Positions 1-5,199 of a DNA stretch of 5,199 nucleotides are shown here, piece after piece (position 1 is the first letter of the stretch; each line of letters begins with the position of its first letter). The notes beneath the pieces were generated by a model. That model saw only the letters and a list, made by a program, of their open reading frames with translations. It was not told where the DNA came from and did no database searches. A program made the translations under genes and the position numbers. Source of the stretch: DATMER01 sp036277235. Lineage in GTDB: Bacteria; Acidobacteriota; Thermoanaerobaculia; Multivoradales; UBA5704. The stretch is from assembly GCA_036277235.1 (NCBI GenBank), contig DASUNJ010000148.1, positions 1-5,199 of the forward strand, read 5' to 3'.

Positions 1-580
1 AGTGCATCAGGTAGCGCTGCGACGGCGCCCGGGACGGGCGGTTGACCAGCGCGTCGCCGAGCTGTTCGAGGAAGTATCCGGCGTAGAACGCCTCGGCCCC
101 CGCCAGCTTCCCGGCGCGGAGGTCGACGACCAGCGCGGAGGCCTTGGCGATCTCCTCGTGCAGAGCGGCGATGGCTCCGCGGGCAGCACGCGGGCTCGCG
201 GTCTTGAGGTACTTCGCGAGCTCGATCACGAGCACGCCGCCGTCGAGCTTGCGGCTGAGCGCCACCGGCTGAGCGGCAGCAGGCTGCTCCCCGGGAGGAG
301 GAGGCGGGTCCGCCACGCGGGTGACCGGATCGCCGAGCGCGTCGAGCATACCCTGCACCGCGGCGCGGTACTCCTCCGGCGTCCTGGCCTCGCGGACGCG
401 CGGGAGCGCCGTCACGAGGGCGGCGTCCCAGTCGATCTCCTTGTACGCCAGGTAGGGATGGAGGTAGCGGACCGTCCCCCAGAGCTTCCCGACCCGGGCG
501 AGCCGGTCGGTTTGCTCGTCCGCGAAAGCCACGGAGGACAGCAGGAACAGGGCGACACCTGCCGCGACGACTCTACGCAT
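1..580 (-). CDS. Exported S41-family peptidase, N-terminal part (cut by window edge)
   Basis: The reverse strand is open from an ATG at 580-578 to the window edge, giving 193 residues and no stop. Residues 1-20 are a Sec signal peptide: two Arg, a hydrophobic stretch AAGVALFLLSSV, then AFA before D21. Residues about 24-90 hold the helical N-terminal segment known from secreted S41 (C-terminal-processing/tricorn-like) peptidases, with WGTVRYLHPYL (34-44), the IDWDAAL stretch and the LGDPVTRV turn (82-89). A Pro/Ala linker (91-105) follows. The start of the catalytic fold is visible in GVLVIEL (115-121) and ALVVDLR (149-155). The nucleophilic Ser and Lys expected of S41 enzymes would lie beyond the edge, so catalytic competence cannot be judged. 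A strong SD (AAGGAGG) lies 4 nt before the ATG and inside a hairpin (584-622). It is the last visible gene of a minus-strand group of three exported proteins. The family call is from recalled sequence pattern, not a search. Confidence 0.8.
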   Translation of the reverse strand, partial: MRRVVAAGVALFLLSSVAFADEQTDRLARVGKLWGTVRYLHPYLAYKEIDWDAALVTALPRVREARTPEEYRAAVQGMLDALGDPVTRVADPPPPPGEQPAAAQPVALSRKLDGGVLVIELAKYLKTASPRAARGAIAALHEEIAKASALVVDLRAGKLAGAEAFYAGYFLEQLGDALVNRPSRAPSQRYLMH

Positions 581-583
581 GAA

Positions 584-622
584 GCCTCCTTGTGTGTCCT
601 GCCCAATCTGACACAAGGAGGC
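584..622 (-). promoter_or_regulatory. Perfect 12-bp stem-loop sequestering the S41 peptidase ribosome-binding site
   Basis: In the 49-nt gap between the hydrolase stop and the peptidase ATG, GCCTCCTTGTGT (minus strand, 622-611) and ACACAAGGAGGC (595-584) are perfect reverse complements around a 15-nt loop. The 3' arm contains the whole SD AAGGAGG, and the ATG begins 3 nt after the stem. The hydrolase stop codon lies 7 nt before the 5' arm, so a ribosome ending there would be expected to disrupt the stem. The geometry suggests translational coupling or regulated translation. No U-tract follows, so it does not look like an intrinsic terminator. The structure is seen directly; the function is inferred. 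Confidence 0.6.
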
Positions 623-629
623 GGCCTGC

Positions 630-1847
630 TCAATCCCCGAACACCTCAAGCGCCCACTCGTAGATCGGCTTCTCCACGACCTCGCGGTGTTTCGGGGTCA
701 TGAAGTGGTCGATGTGCCCGAACGCGGGCTTGAGGAGGATCTTCTTGTCGGTCGTGCCGGTGAACTGGGCGAGCTGATCGTCCAGGTAGGGGCCGAAGCC
801 GCGTCCGCCGCCGATCGCCAGCAGCGCGCCATGGAAGGCGCCCAGGTTGTCCACGTACTTCGTCTCGACCCCGGCGAGCGAACAGGAGATGTCGCGGGTG
901 GTCACGTGCGGGGTGTAGTTGACGAAGCGGCCGACGACGTTCTCGAAGACCCGGGCCTCGGAGGCGAAGAAGAGGCGGTCCTCCGCCAGGCTGCCGTTCA
1001 TCTGGATGTAGTTCGGCACCGGCATGCTGATGGGTCCGGGGGTCGGGGTGCTGAACGCCAGCACCATGACCTGGTGATTGGTCAGGTTCGGCGGGAACAG
1101 CAGGATCGGCGTCAGGCCGTGCGGGTTGACCGCGGCCTGGCGGGGGACTTCCCGGAAGATGCTGATGAAAGAGTCGAAGCTGGCGCCGGCCGCGAGTTGC
1201 GCCTCCAGGGCGGCACAGTAGTCCTGGTTCATGGCGCGCACCGTGGGGTCCGGAGTGTTGAGCATGCCCTCCCAGAGGATGAAGCCGTCGTAGTCATCCG
1301 GCGCATCGTCGGCCACGGCCGTGGCAAGAATGCCGCCCAGGGAGGCGCCGCCGGCCACGATCCTGGTGCCGGGATGGAGCGCTTCGATCCGTGAGCGCAC
1401 GAAGGCGATGTCGTCCACCATGGAGGCGAGATCCCAGGTCTTCATGACCGTGCAGTCGAACAGGCCGGCCTCGCAGGTGCCCGCGGGGATGCCCTCGAAA
1501 CGGGGTGAGTAGCCGTAGACGTCGAAATTGCGCAGGGCGAAGTACTCGGCGATGGACGAGCCGAAGGCGCCGTTCGGGTCGCGCTGCTCGTAGAAGGCGA
1601 AGGTCGTGCCCAGGGGGAAAAAGAAGAAGATCGAGCCCCGGAGCTGGGACTGCGGCACGTCCTTGACCAGCCGCGTCATCTTGAACTTGTCGAGAGGGGA
1701 GGGCCCGGCCTGCACCACGTACTCGGTGCGGACCAGGTTGCGGTCGTGGCTCACGGCCGTGCCGGTGATCTCGTAGGCCGTGGCGTGGGTGGCGGCCAGC
1801 AGGCTCGATGCGAGCACGACGAAGACGGCGAAAGACGCTCTCTTCAT
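630..1847 (-). CDS. Secreted alpha/beta-hydrolase fold protein
   Basis: This is a 405-residue protein with a Sec signal peptide (residues 1 to about 24, KRASF then a hydrophobic core, ending ATA before Y25). The mature part has features of the alpha/beta hydrolase fold: a strand SIFFFF (72-77), the nucleophile elbow GGASLGG (166-172) with Ser169 as the likely nucleophile, and a C-terminal GHIDHF segment where His378 or His381 is the probable catalytic base. The acid is not assigned with confidence. Four Cys (125, 132, 211, 322) could form disulfides after export; C125 and C132 flank a short loop. The start is supported by AAAGGAG 6 nt upstream and by the signal peptide. The elbow suggests an esterase, lipase or peptidase-like hydrolase, but the substrate cannot be read from sequence. 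It lies between a secreted protein of unknown role and an S41 peptidase, in the same direction with gaps of 76 and 49 nt, which suggests cotranscription. Confidence 0.85.
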   Translation of the reverse strand: MKRASFAVFVVLASSLLAATHATAYEITGTAVSHDRNLVRTEYVVQAGPSPLDKFKMTRLVKDVPQSQLRGSIFFFFPLGTTFAFYEQRDPNGAFGSSIAEYFALRNFDVYGYSPRFEGIPAGTCEAGLFDCTVMKTWDLASMVDDIAFVRSRIEALHPGTRIVAGGASLGGILATAVADDAPDDYDGFILWEGMLNTPDPTVRAMNQDYCAALEAQLAAGASFDSFISIFREVPRQAAVNPHGLTPILLFPPNLTNHQVMVLAFSTPTPGPISMPVPNYIQMNGSLAEDRLFFASEARVFENVVGRFVNYTPHVTTRDISCSLAGVETKYVDNLGAFHGALLAIGGGRGFGPYLDDQLAQFTGTTDKKILLKPAFGHIDHFMTPKHREVVEKPIYEWALEVFGD

Positions 1848-1879
1848 GAAGGTCTCCTTTGGAAAACAATGGGGATCGC

Positions 1880-1905
1880 CGGGCAGGGGCGGCTGCCCCT
1901 GCCCG
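1880..1905 (-). terminator. 11-bp GC-rich hairpin between two exported-protein genes (attenuator or weak terminator)
   Basis: The 76-nt gap between the upstream secreted-protein gene and the hydrolase gene holds a perfect inverted repeat: arms 1880-1890 and 1895-1905 (CGGGCAGGGGC on the plus strand) around a 4-nt loop. In the minus-strand transcript the stem is followed by about 11 mixed bases and then a T-rich TTGTTTT. That is too far downstream for a textbook intrinsic terminator. On the plus strand no T-run follows. It could cause partial termination, stabilise the 3' end of the upstream mRNA, or mark a processing site, giving unequal expression within the unit. The stem is certain; its role is not. 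Confidence 0.4.
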
Positions 1906-1923
1906 CATCGAACGGAGAGATTG

Positions 1924-2610
1924 TCACTGCGGGACGCGAGCCAGCGCCGAGGTCCCCTGCAGGTCCAAACCGACGGTGACGGCTCCGCCGCCGTAGGACA
2001 CGCCGACCAGGATGGCTTTTACGTCCCAGTTCATCCGGCCCTGGGCGAGAGAGCCGCCCAGCGTCGCGCCGCTGCCGCCGAGCACGAGCCAGCCCGGCCG
2101 GAAGGCAAGGTCGGCAGGGGTCAGCTTGGCTGCCTTGAAGCTCCCCTTGGACGCATCATAGCCGGCCCGCACGGTGGCCGTCTGGCCGCACTGGTCGTCC
2201 TCCAGCTTGAGGTCGGCCGCGAAGACGCCGGTCTTGCGGACGGTCATCCGCTCCGCGAAGCACCTCAACAGCCGGTTGAGCCGGGCGAGCAGGTCGTCGT
2301 AGGCCCGGTTGACCGACGCGATCGCCACGATCTCCCGCTGCTTGGGCCACAGGCGCCAGGAGATGATCTTGTTGGCCCAGGCGTCCTTCTCCTTGACGAA
2401 GGTGTCGAGAGGGAGCTGACCGCTGCCGATGTCGAGCTTGCGGCTCGTCTCGACCGCCTCGCTCCGGGTGCCCAGCTTCAGGCCGATCCGGGTGTGGACC
2501 GTCAGGCTCTGGTTCTGGACGGTGTACGTCCCCTCGTAGCCTGCCGCCTGCGCGGCAGACGCGGCAAGGGCCAGCAGAGCGACGAGGATCAGATGTTTCT
2601 TGTCCGTCAT
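1924..2610 (-). CDS. Secreted protein of unknown function
   Basis: This is a 228-residue protein that I do not recognise. Residues 1-22 form a clear Sec signal peptide: TDKK, then a Leu/Ala core, ending AQA at 20-22. The mature start GYEGTYTVQNQSLTVHTRIG looks beta-rich. A central amphipathic helix (about 102-120) leads to C117, and a second Cys at 141 could pair with it outside the cytoplasm. The C-terminal third is rich in Gly and alternating hydrophobics (WDVKAILVGVSYGGGAVTVGLDL, starting at W195), suggesting beta strands. No lipobox, transmembrane segment beyond the signal, or catalytic motif is visible. The start is supported by GAGAGGG 6 nt before the ATG and by the signal peptide. It is the first gene of the minus-strand exported-protein group and begins 67 bp from a divergent methyltransferase gene. 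A soluble periplasmic or outer-membrane-associated beta-rich protein is the best structural guess. Confidence 0.75.
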   Translation of the reverse strand: MTDKKHLILVALLALAASAAQAAGYEGTYTVQNQSLTVHTRIGLKLGTRSEAVETSRKLDIGSGQLPLDTFVKEKDAWANKIISWRLWPKQREIVAIASVNRAYDDLLARLNRLLRCFAERMTVRKTGVFAADLKLEDDQCGQTATVRAGYDASKGSFKAAKLTPADLAFRPGWLVLGGSGATLGGSLAQGRMNWDVKAILVGVSYGGGAVTVGLDLQGTSALARVPQ

Positions 2611-2677
2611 CTTTTGCCCTCTCTACCTTGAAGGTGCTCTCGGGCAGGGCTTGCGAGACATCGGGTAAGCTCCTTCG
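2611..2677. promoter_or_regulatory. Divergent intergenic spacer with small dyads and a -10-like hexamer
   Basis: These 67 bp are the only space between two divergent start codons, so promoters or operators for either side are likely here or inside the coding starts. Visible elements are an 11-bp palindrome ACCTTGAAGGT (2625-2635), a dyad TCTCG-N11-CGAGA (2638-2642 and 2654-2658), and TAAGCT (2666-2671). The hexamer keeps the first, second and last bases of the -10 consensus and ends 6 nt before the methyltransferase GTG. No convincing -35 element was found on either strand. Short dyads of this size arise by chance, so the regulatory role is tentative. Confidence 0.3.
2623..2661 (-). CDS. Possible 12-codon leader peptide ahead of the secreted-protein gene
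   Basis: On the minus strand, AAGGAG (2675-2670) sits 8 nt before an ATG at 2661-2659. This opens a 12-codon frame, MSRKPCPRAPSR, ending in TAG at 2625-2623. That stop directly abuts the SD (AGAGGG, 2622-2617) of the 228-residue secreted-protein gene, an arrangement suited to translational coupling. The frame is also open further upstream, antisense to the methyltransferase, but only this ATG has a well-placed SD. The peptide is Arg/Pro rich and has no recognised similarity. It may be a chance ORF. Confidence 0.2.
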   Translation of the reverse strand: MSRKPCPRAPSR

Positions 2678-3733
2678 GTGAAGCTCGGAGCCATCCCGGA
2701 AAACCTGGTCGAGCGGCTCGCCGTCGCGCTGGACCTCGTGCCCCGCCCGCTCGCGGAGACGCTCCCCACCCTTCTGCTCACGCGGTCGCTCCTGGTCTCC
2801 GCCCGTTTCGGGCTGCCCCAGGCCCTCGCAGCGGGCACGCTCGGAGCCGCGGAGGTCGCCGCCCGCTGCCGGACCAATCCGCGGGCCACCCGGGTCCTCC
2901 TCGACACGCTGGTCAGCCTGGGGTACGCCGAGCTTTCGGACGGCCGCTACAACCTGACTGCCAACGGCCGCAGGTGGCTCCTCCCGGACAGCCCGCAATC
3001 GCTCCACGACAGCCTGCTCTACCGCTACCTGGAATGGGATTGGATCGCCCGGCTCGACGATTTCGTGCGCACCGGCGAGGTGCTGGACATCCACGGGGAG
3101 ATGACCTCGGAGCAGTGGGCCCTCTACCAGCGCGGGATGGCCGACGTCGCCCGCCTGGGCATTCCCGAGCTGGCTCAGCGCATCCCGGTTCCGGCGGGCG
3201 CCCGCGATCTGCTGGACCTCGGCGGCTCCCACGGTCTCCTCTCGGCCGCCCTCTGCCGCGAGCACGCCGGCCTGCGCGCCGTGGTGCTCGACCTCCCCAA
3301 GGCCATGGAGCACGCCGCCCCGATCCTGGCCAGGGAGGGGATGGGCGACCGCGTCGTCCACCGGCCGGGCAACGCGCTCACGGACGACCTCGGCGACGAA
3401 GCATGGGACGCCGTCCTCCTCTCGAACCTCGCCCATCACTTCGACGACGCCGCGAACCGCGAGCTCGCCCGCCGCACCGCGCACGCCCTGCGCCCCCGCG
3501 GGATCTTCGCCATCGTCGAGATCTTCCGCCGCGAGTCCCCGGCGGAGAGCGGCCAGATCGGCGCTCTCTTCGACCTCTACTTCGCCCTGACCAGCCAATC
3601 CGGCACCTGGTCCTTCGAGGAGATGGCCGCCTGGCAGCGCGACGCGGGGCTCCGGCCGCGCAAACCGGTGCGGCTGCGCAGGTCGCCGGGGTTCGGGCTG
3701 CAGGTGGCGGTGAAGCCCCGGCACGGTTCTTGA
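2678..3733 (+). CDS. Class I SAM-dependent methyltransferase (O-methyltransferase type)
   Basis: This 351-residue cytoplasmic enzyme is predicted to move a methyl group from S-adenosylmethionine to a small molecule, most often a hydroxyl in this family. The N-terminal part (about 28-105) is a winged-helix/dimerisation domain: TRSLLVSARFGL, then a helix-turn-helix-like TLGAAEVAARCRTNPRATRVLL and YNLTANGR. The Rossmann part has SAM motif I LLDLGGSHG (178-186), the ribose-binding acid D205 in VVLDLP, a GDRVVHRPGN segment (223-232), and LSNLAHHFDD (248-257), where His253 or His254 sits at the place of the family's catalytic base. The length fits Methyltransf_2-type proteins. The start is a GTG; an in-frame TAA at 2666-2668 rules out any earlier start, and no SD is visible, so the mRNA may be leaderless. 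A GTG at codon 21 is a weaker alternative. It is divergent from the exported-protein unit and 92 bp before the SDR gene. The substrate is unknown. Confidence 0.85.
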   Translation: MKLGAIPENLVERLAVALDLVPRPLAETLPTLLLTRSLLVSARFGLPQALAAGTLGAAEVAARCRTNPRATRVLLDTLVSLGYAELSDGRYNLTANGRRWLLPDSPQSLHDSLLYRYLEWDWIARLDDFVRTGEVLDIHGEMTSEQWALYQRGMADVARLGIPELAQRIPVPAGARDLLDLGGSHGLLSAALCREHAGLRAVVLDLPKAMEHAAPILAREGMGDRVVHRPGNALTDDLGDEAWDAVLLSNLAHHFDDAANRELARRTAHALRPRGIFAIVEIFRRESPAESGQIGALFDLYFALTSQSGTWSFEEMAAWQRDAGLRPRKPVRLRRSPGFGLQVAVKPRHGS

Positions 3734-3825
3734 AGCTCAGGTCGTCGCTCCCCTCTTGGAGCCATTGATTCGCCGAAGGGCAGGCGTTCTCCAGCTAGGG
3801 GACGTATACGGAAGAGGGAGGAGAG

Positions 3826-4695
3826 ATGCCGGAGGACCAGGAGAAGAAGGAGACGCTGCCGCCCCAGAAGCAGGACAGGCAGCCGGGCATCGAGGCCGAG
3901 ATGACGCCGAAGCCGAAGGCGGAGGATCCCTCCTATCGCGGCAGCGGCAAGCTCGACGGCAAGGTGGCCCTGATCACCGGCGGCGACAGCGGCATCGGCC
4001 GCGCGGCGGCCATTGCGTTCGCCACCGAGGGGGCCGACGTGGCCGTCCTCTACCTGGACGAGCACGGGGACGCCGAGGAGACGAAGAGCAAGATCGAGGA
4101 GAAGGGGCGGCGCTGCCTGACGATCGCGGGCGACGTGGGGGACGAGGGCTTCTGCCAGGAGGCGGTCGAGAGGACCGTCCGGAAGCTCGGACGCCTCGAC
4201 GTCGTGGTCAACAACGCGGCCGAGCAGCACGAGCAGGACGACCTCGCGGACATCACGGCCGAGCAGCTCGAGCGCACCTTCCGCACCAACATCTTTTCCT
4301 ATTTCTACATCGCGAAGGCGGCTCTCCCCCATCTCAAGGAGGGGAGCGCAATTATCAACACGACCTCGGTCACCGCCTACCGGGGAAGCTCGCACCTGAT
4401 CGACTACGCCTCCACCAAGGGGGCGATCGTCGCCTTCACCCGTTCGCTGTCCACAAACCTGGCAGAGCGTAAGATCCGGGTGAACGGCGTGGCGCCAGGG
4501 CCGATCTGGACCCCGCTGATCCCAGCCTCGTTCGACGAGGAGAAGGTCAAGACCTTCGGGGCCGACGTGCCCCTGGGCCGGCCGGGCCAGCCGGAAGAGG
4601 TGGCACCCTGCTACGTCTTCCTGGCTTCCGACGACTCGTCGTACATGACCGGGCAGGTGCTGCATCCCAACGGAGGAGAGGTGGTCAACGGCTGA
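3826..4695 (+). CDS. SDR-family oxidoreductase, YghA / general stress protein 39 type
   Basis: This 289-residue NAD(P)-dependent short-chain dehydrogenase has a charged, Pro-rich, probably disordered N-terminal extension (about 1-40), typical of the YghA/GSP39 group. The classical SDR fold follows: cofactor loop TGGDSGIG (51-58), acidic D78 after the second strand (hinting at NAD use, uncertain), D103 in GDV, NNAA (129-132), and the catalytic tetrad N155, S181, Y194 and K198 (YASTK). The APGPIWTPL segment (223-231) follows the active site. All key residues are present and the length fits the family, so it should be active. The start has GGGAGGA a few bases before the ATG. Relatives include E. 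coli YghA and sigma-B-controlled B. subtilis general stress proteins, so a stress role is plausible by analogy. The substrate, a sugar alcohol, aldehyde or ketone, cannot be read here. It is followed 26 nt later by a small acidic protein, probably in the same operon. Confidence 0.92.
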   Translation: MPEDQEKKETLPPQKQDRQPGIEAEMTPKPKAEDPSYRGSGKLDGKVALITGGDSGIGRAAAIAFATEGADVAVLYLDEHGDAEETKSKIEEKGRRCLTIAGDVGDEGFCQEAVERTVRKLGRLDVVVNNAAEQHEQDDLADITAEQLERTFRTNIFSYFYIAKAALPHLKEGSAIINTTSVTAYRGSSHLIDYASTKGAIVAFTRSLSTNLAERKIRVNGVAPGPIWTPLIPASFDEEKVKTFGADVPLGRPGQPEEVAPCYVFLASDDSSYMTGQVLHPNGGEVVNG

Positions 4696-4721
4696 GCAGT
4701 ATTCAGCATAGGAGAAACAGC

Positions 4722-4958
4722 ATGGCCGATAACAGGACGACGACCGATCACGAAGAGATCCGTCGCTGGGTTGAGGAGAGAGGCGGCCGCCCGGCGGTCG
4801 CCCCGGAGCACCAGGACCAGCCCCTGGGGCTGCGCATCGAGTTCCCCGAGGACCGGGAAGACGGGGAGCTGAAGTTGATCAGTTGGGACGAATTCTTCGC
4901 GAAGTTCGACGAGGCCAACCTCGTCTTCCTCTATCGCGACGAGCCCTGGGTCTGCTGA
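4722..4958 (+). CDS. Small acidic conserved hypothetical protein (78 aa)
   Basis: The start is supported by AGGAG 7 nt upstream. The sequence has TTTDHEEIRRWVEERGGRPA (residues 6-25), then LRIEFPED, and a C-terminal acidic helix ISWDEFFAKFDEANLVFLY (53-71). From memory, this layout (TTDHxxIRxWxExRGGxPA, later RIDFP and ISWDEFFxKFEExNLxFLYQ) matches a small bacterial family of unknown function. That family is sometimes misannotated as a 1,4-alpha-glucan branching enzyme; this protein is far too short to be GlgB. Remembered relatives usually continue after FLYQ with a basic Phe-containing tail, whereas this one stops after DEPWVC. The last 28 bp overlap the 3' end of the LuxC-like gene on the other strand. 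No signal peptide or membrane segment is seen, so it should be cytosolic. Its place 26 nt after the stress-type dehydrogenase suggests coexpression and perhaps a shared stress role. No biochemical function is claimed. Confidence 0.75.
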   Translation: MADNRTTTDHEEIRRWVEERGGRPAVAPEHQDQPLGLRIEFPEDREDGELKLISWDEFFAKFDEANLVFLYRDEPWVC

Positions 4959-5199
4959 GAGAAGAGCGCGAGTAGCGGGTGGATCCCGCCGTTGTGCCAG
5001 GTCACGTCCGGTGATTGGAGCTCACCGGGCACGGCGCAGCGGGAGATCCCGAGCTCGGCCAGGGCGGGTGCGAGGCGCCAGGCGTCCTCCCCCGCCAGGG
5101 CCGCCCCCTGGAGCTTCCCCTTCCAGGGAGACAGGATGGCAGGCAGCCGGTCCAGATCCGCCAGGGGATGGACCCGCACGGTCCGCAGCCCCGGAGAAG
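4931..5199 (-). CDS. LuxC-like acyl-CoA reductase, C-terminal fragment (cut by window edge)
   Basis: The minus strand is open from the right edge to a TAG at 4933-4931, giving 88 complete codons. The frame reads through the edge without a break (SPGLRTV precedes the first possible GTG at 5179-5177), so the true start lies outside. The segment GLRTVRVHPLADLDRLPAIL, then LQGAALAGE, then LAELGISRCAVPGELQSPDV with TWHNGGIHPLLAL, matches the C-terminal pattern of LuxC-type acyl-CoA reductases. In those, RTVRV, then GISR-hydrophobic-G-P-W-H-DG and a final Leu-rich stretch are typical. Family members reduce activated fatty acyl groups to aldehydes with NADPH, in bioluminescence or in lipid and secondary metabolism. 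The catalytic Cys region is not in view, so activity cannot be judged. The gene converges on the small acidic protein and overlaps it by 28 bp, with no terminator visible between them. Confidence 0.65.
   Translation of the reverse strand, partial: SPGLRTVRVHPLADLDRLPAILSPWKGKLQGAALAGEDAWRLAPALAELGISRCAVPGELQSPDVTWHNGGIHPLLALFSQQTQGSSR

Noticed and set aside
2..703. Plus-strand 233-codon open frame over the left edge
   Set aside because: The opposite strand carries a signal peptide, an SD and S41 peptidase motifs. The plus-strand product is Arg/Glu-rich low-complexity shadow sequence.
1616..1634. A5/G5 homopolymer run with AAG repeats inside the hydrolase gene as a programmed frameshift site
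   Set aside because: The hydrolase frame continues with intact motifs on both sides, and no proper slippery heptamer with a following structure is evident. It simply encodes the Phe-rich strand.
2156..3724. Long 522-codon minus-strand open frame antisense to the methyltransferase
   Set aside because: It is a GC-rich shadow frame dominated by Arg, Gly, Ala, Glu and Pro, with no domain pattern. It overlaps two well-supported genes with clear family motifs or signal peptide.
3747..3762. Hairpin GCTCC-CCTCTT-GGAGC after the methyltransferase stop as a terminator
   Set aside because: The stem is only 5 bp and no T-run follows, so it is within what chance gives in GC-rich DNA.
3804..3810. TATA-like GTATACG upstream of the SDR gene as a -10 promoter element
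   Set aside because: It would start the transcript on or next to the SD (3816-3822), leaving almost no leader, and there is no -35 match at the right distance. A TTGATT at 3765-3770 is 34 nt away.
3577..4665. Minus-strand 362-codon open frame antisense to the SDR gene
   Set aside because: The plus strand encodes a complete SDR with all catalytic residues. The antisense frame is Leu/Arg/Gly-rich and shows no recognisable domain.

Overview
The window is a GC-rich (estimated by eye at roughly two-thirds G+C), gene-dense stretch of a bacterial chromosome. Start codons are preceded by clear Shine-Dalgarno sequences, and the three minus-strand proteins at the left carry classic Sec signal peptides. 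The gene mix is an exported S41 peptidase, an exported alpha/beta hydrolase, a small-molecule methyltransferase, a YghA/GSP39-type dehydrogenase and a LuxC-like reductase. This would fit a high-GC soil or sediment lineage such as Acidobacteriota or Myxococcota, but nothing here fixes the phylum. No rRNA, tRNA, CRISPR array, insertion sequence or phage gene was seen.

Left half (1-2610), minus strand: three consecutive genes for exported proteins, read right to left. They are an unrecognised 228-residue secreted protein (1924-2610), a secreted alpha/beta hydrolase of 405 residues (630-1847) and the N-terminal 193 residues of an S41-family peptidase that runs off the left edge (1-580). The 76-nt and 49-nt gaps each hold a strong perfect hairpin. 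The one before the peptidase (584-622) pairs the peptidase's ribosome-binding site with a perfect complementary arm. The three genes look like one transcription unit of envelope or extracellular proteins with control points between the genes.

Centre (2611-3733): a compact 67-bp divergent spacer separates the exported-protein unit from a plus-strand class I SAM-dependent methyltransferase of the O-methyltransferase type. The spacer holds small dyads, a possible 12-codon leader ORF for the minus-strand unit, and a -10-like hexamer placed so that the methyltransferase mRNA could be leaderless.

Right part (3826-4958): a plus-strand pair 26 nt apart, an SDR dehydrogenase of the YghA/general-stress-protein-39 type followed by a 78-residue acidic protein. 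The latter resembles a small conserved family of unknown function. Their job is probably stress-related, by analogy only.

Right edge (4931-5199), minus strand: the C-terminus of a LuxC-like acyl-CoA reductase converges on, and overlaps by 28 bp, the small-protein gene.

Most of the window is ordinary gene content. The features most worth a second look are the RBS-sequestering hairpin, the hairpin between the two upstream secreted-protein genes, the possible leader ORF, and the tail-to-tail coding overlap. I see no evidence of a wholly new multi-gene system.
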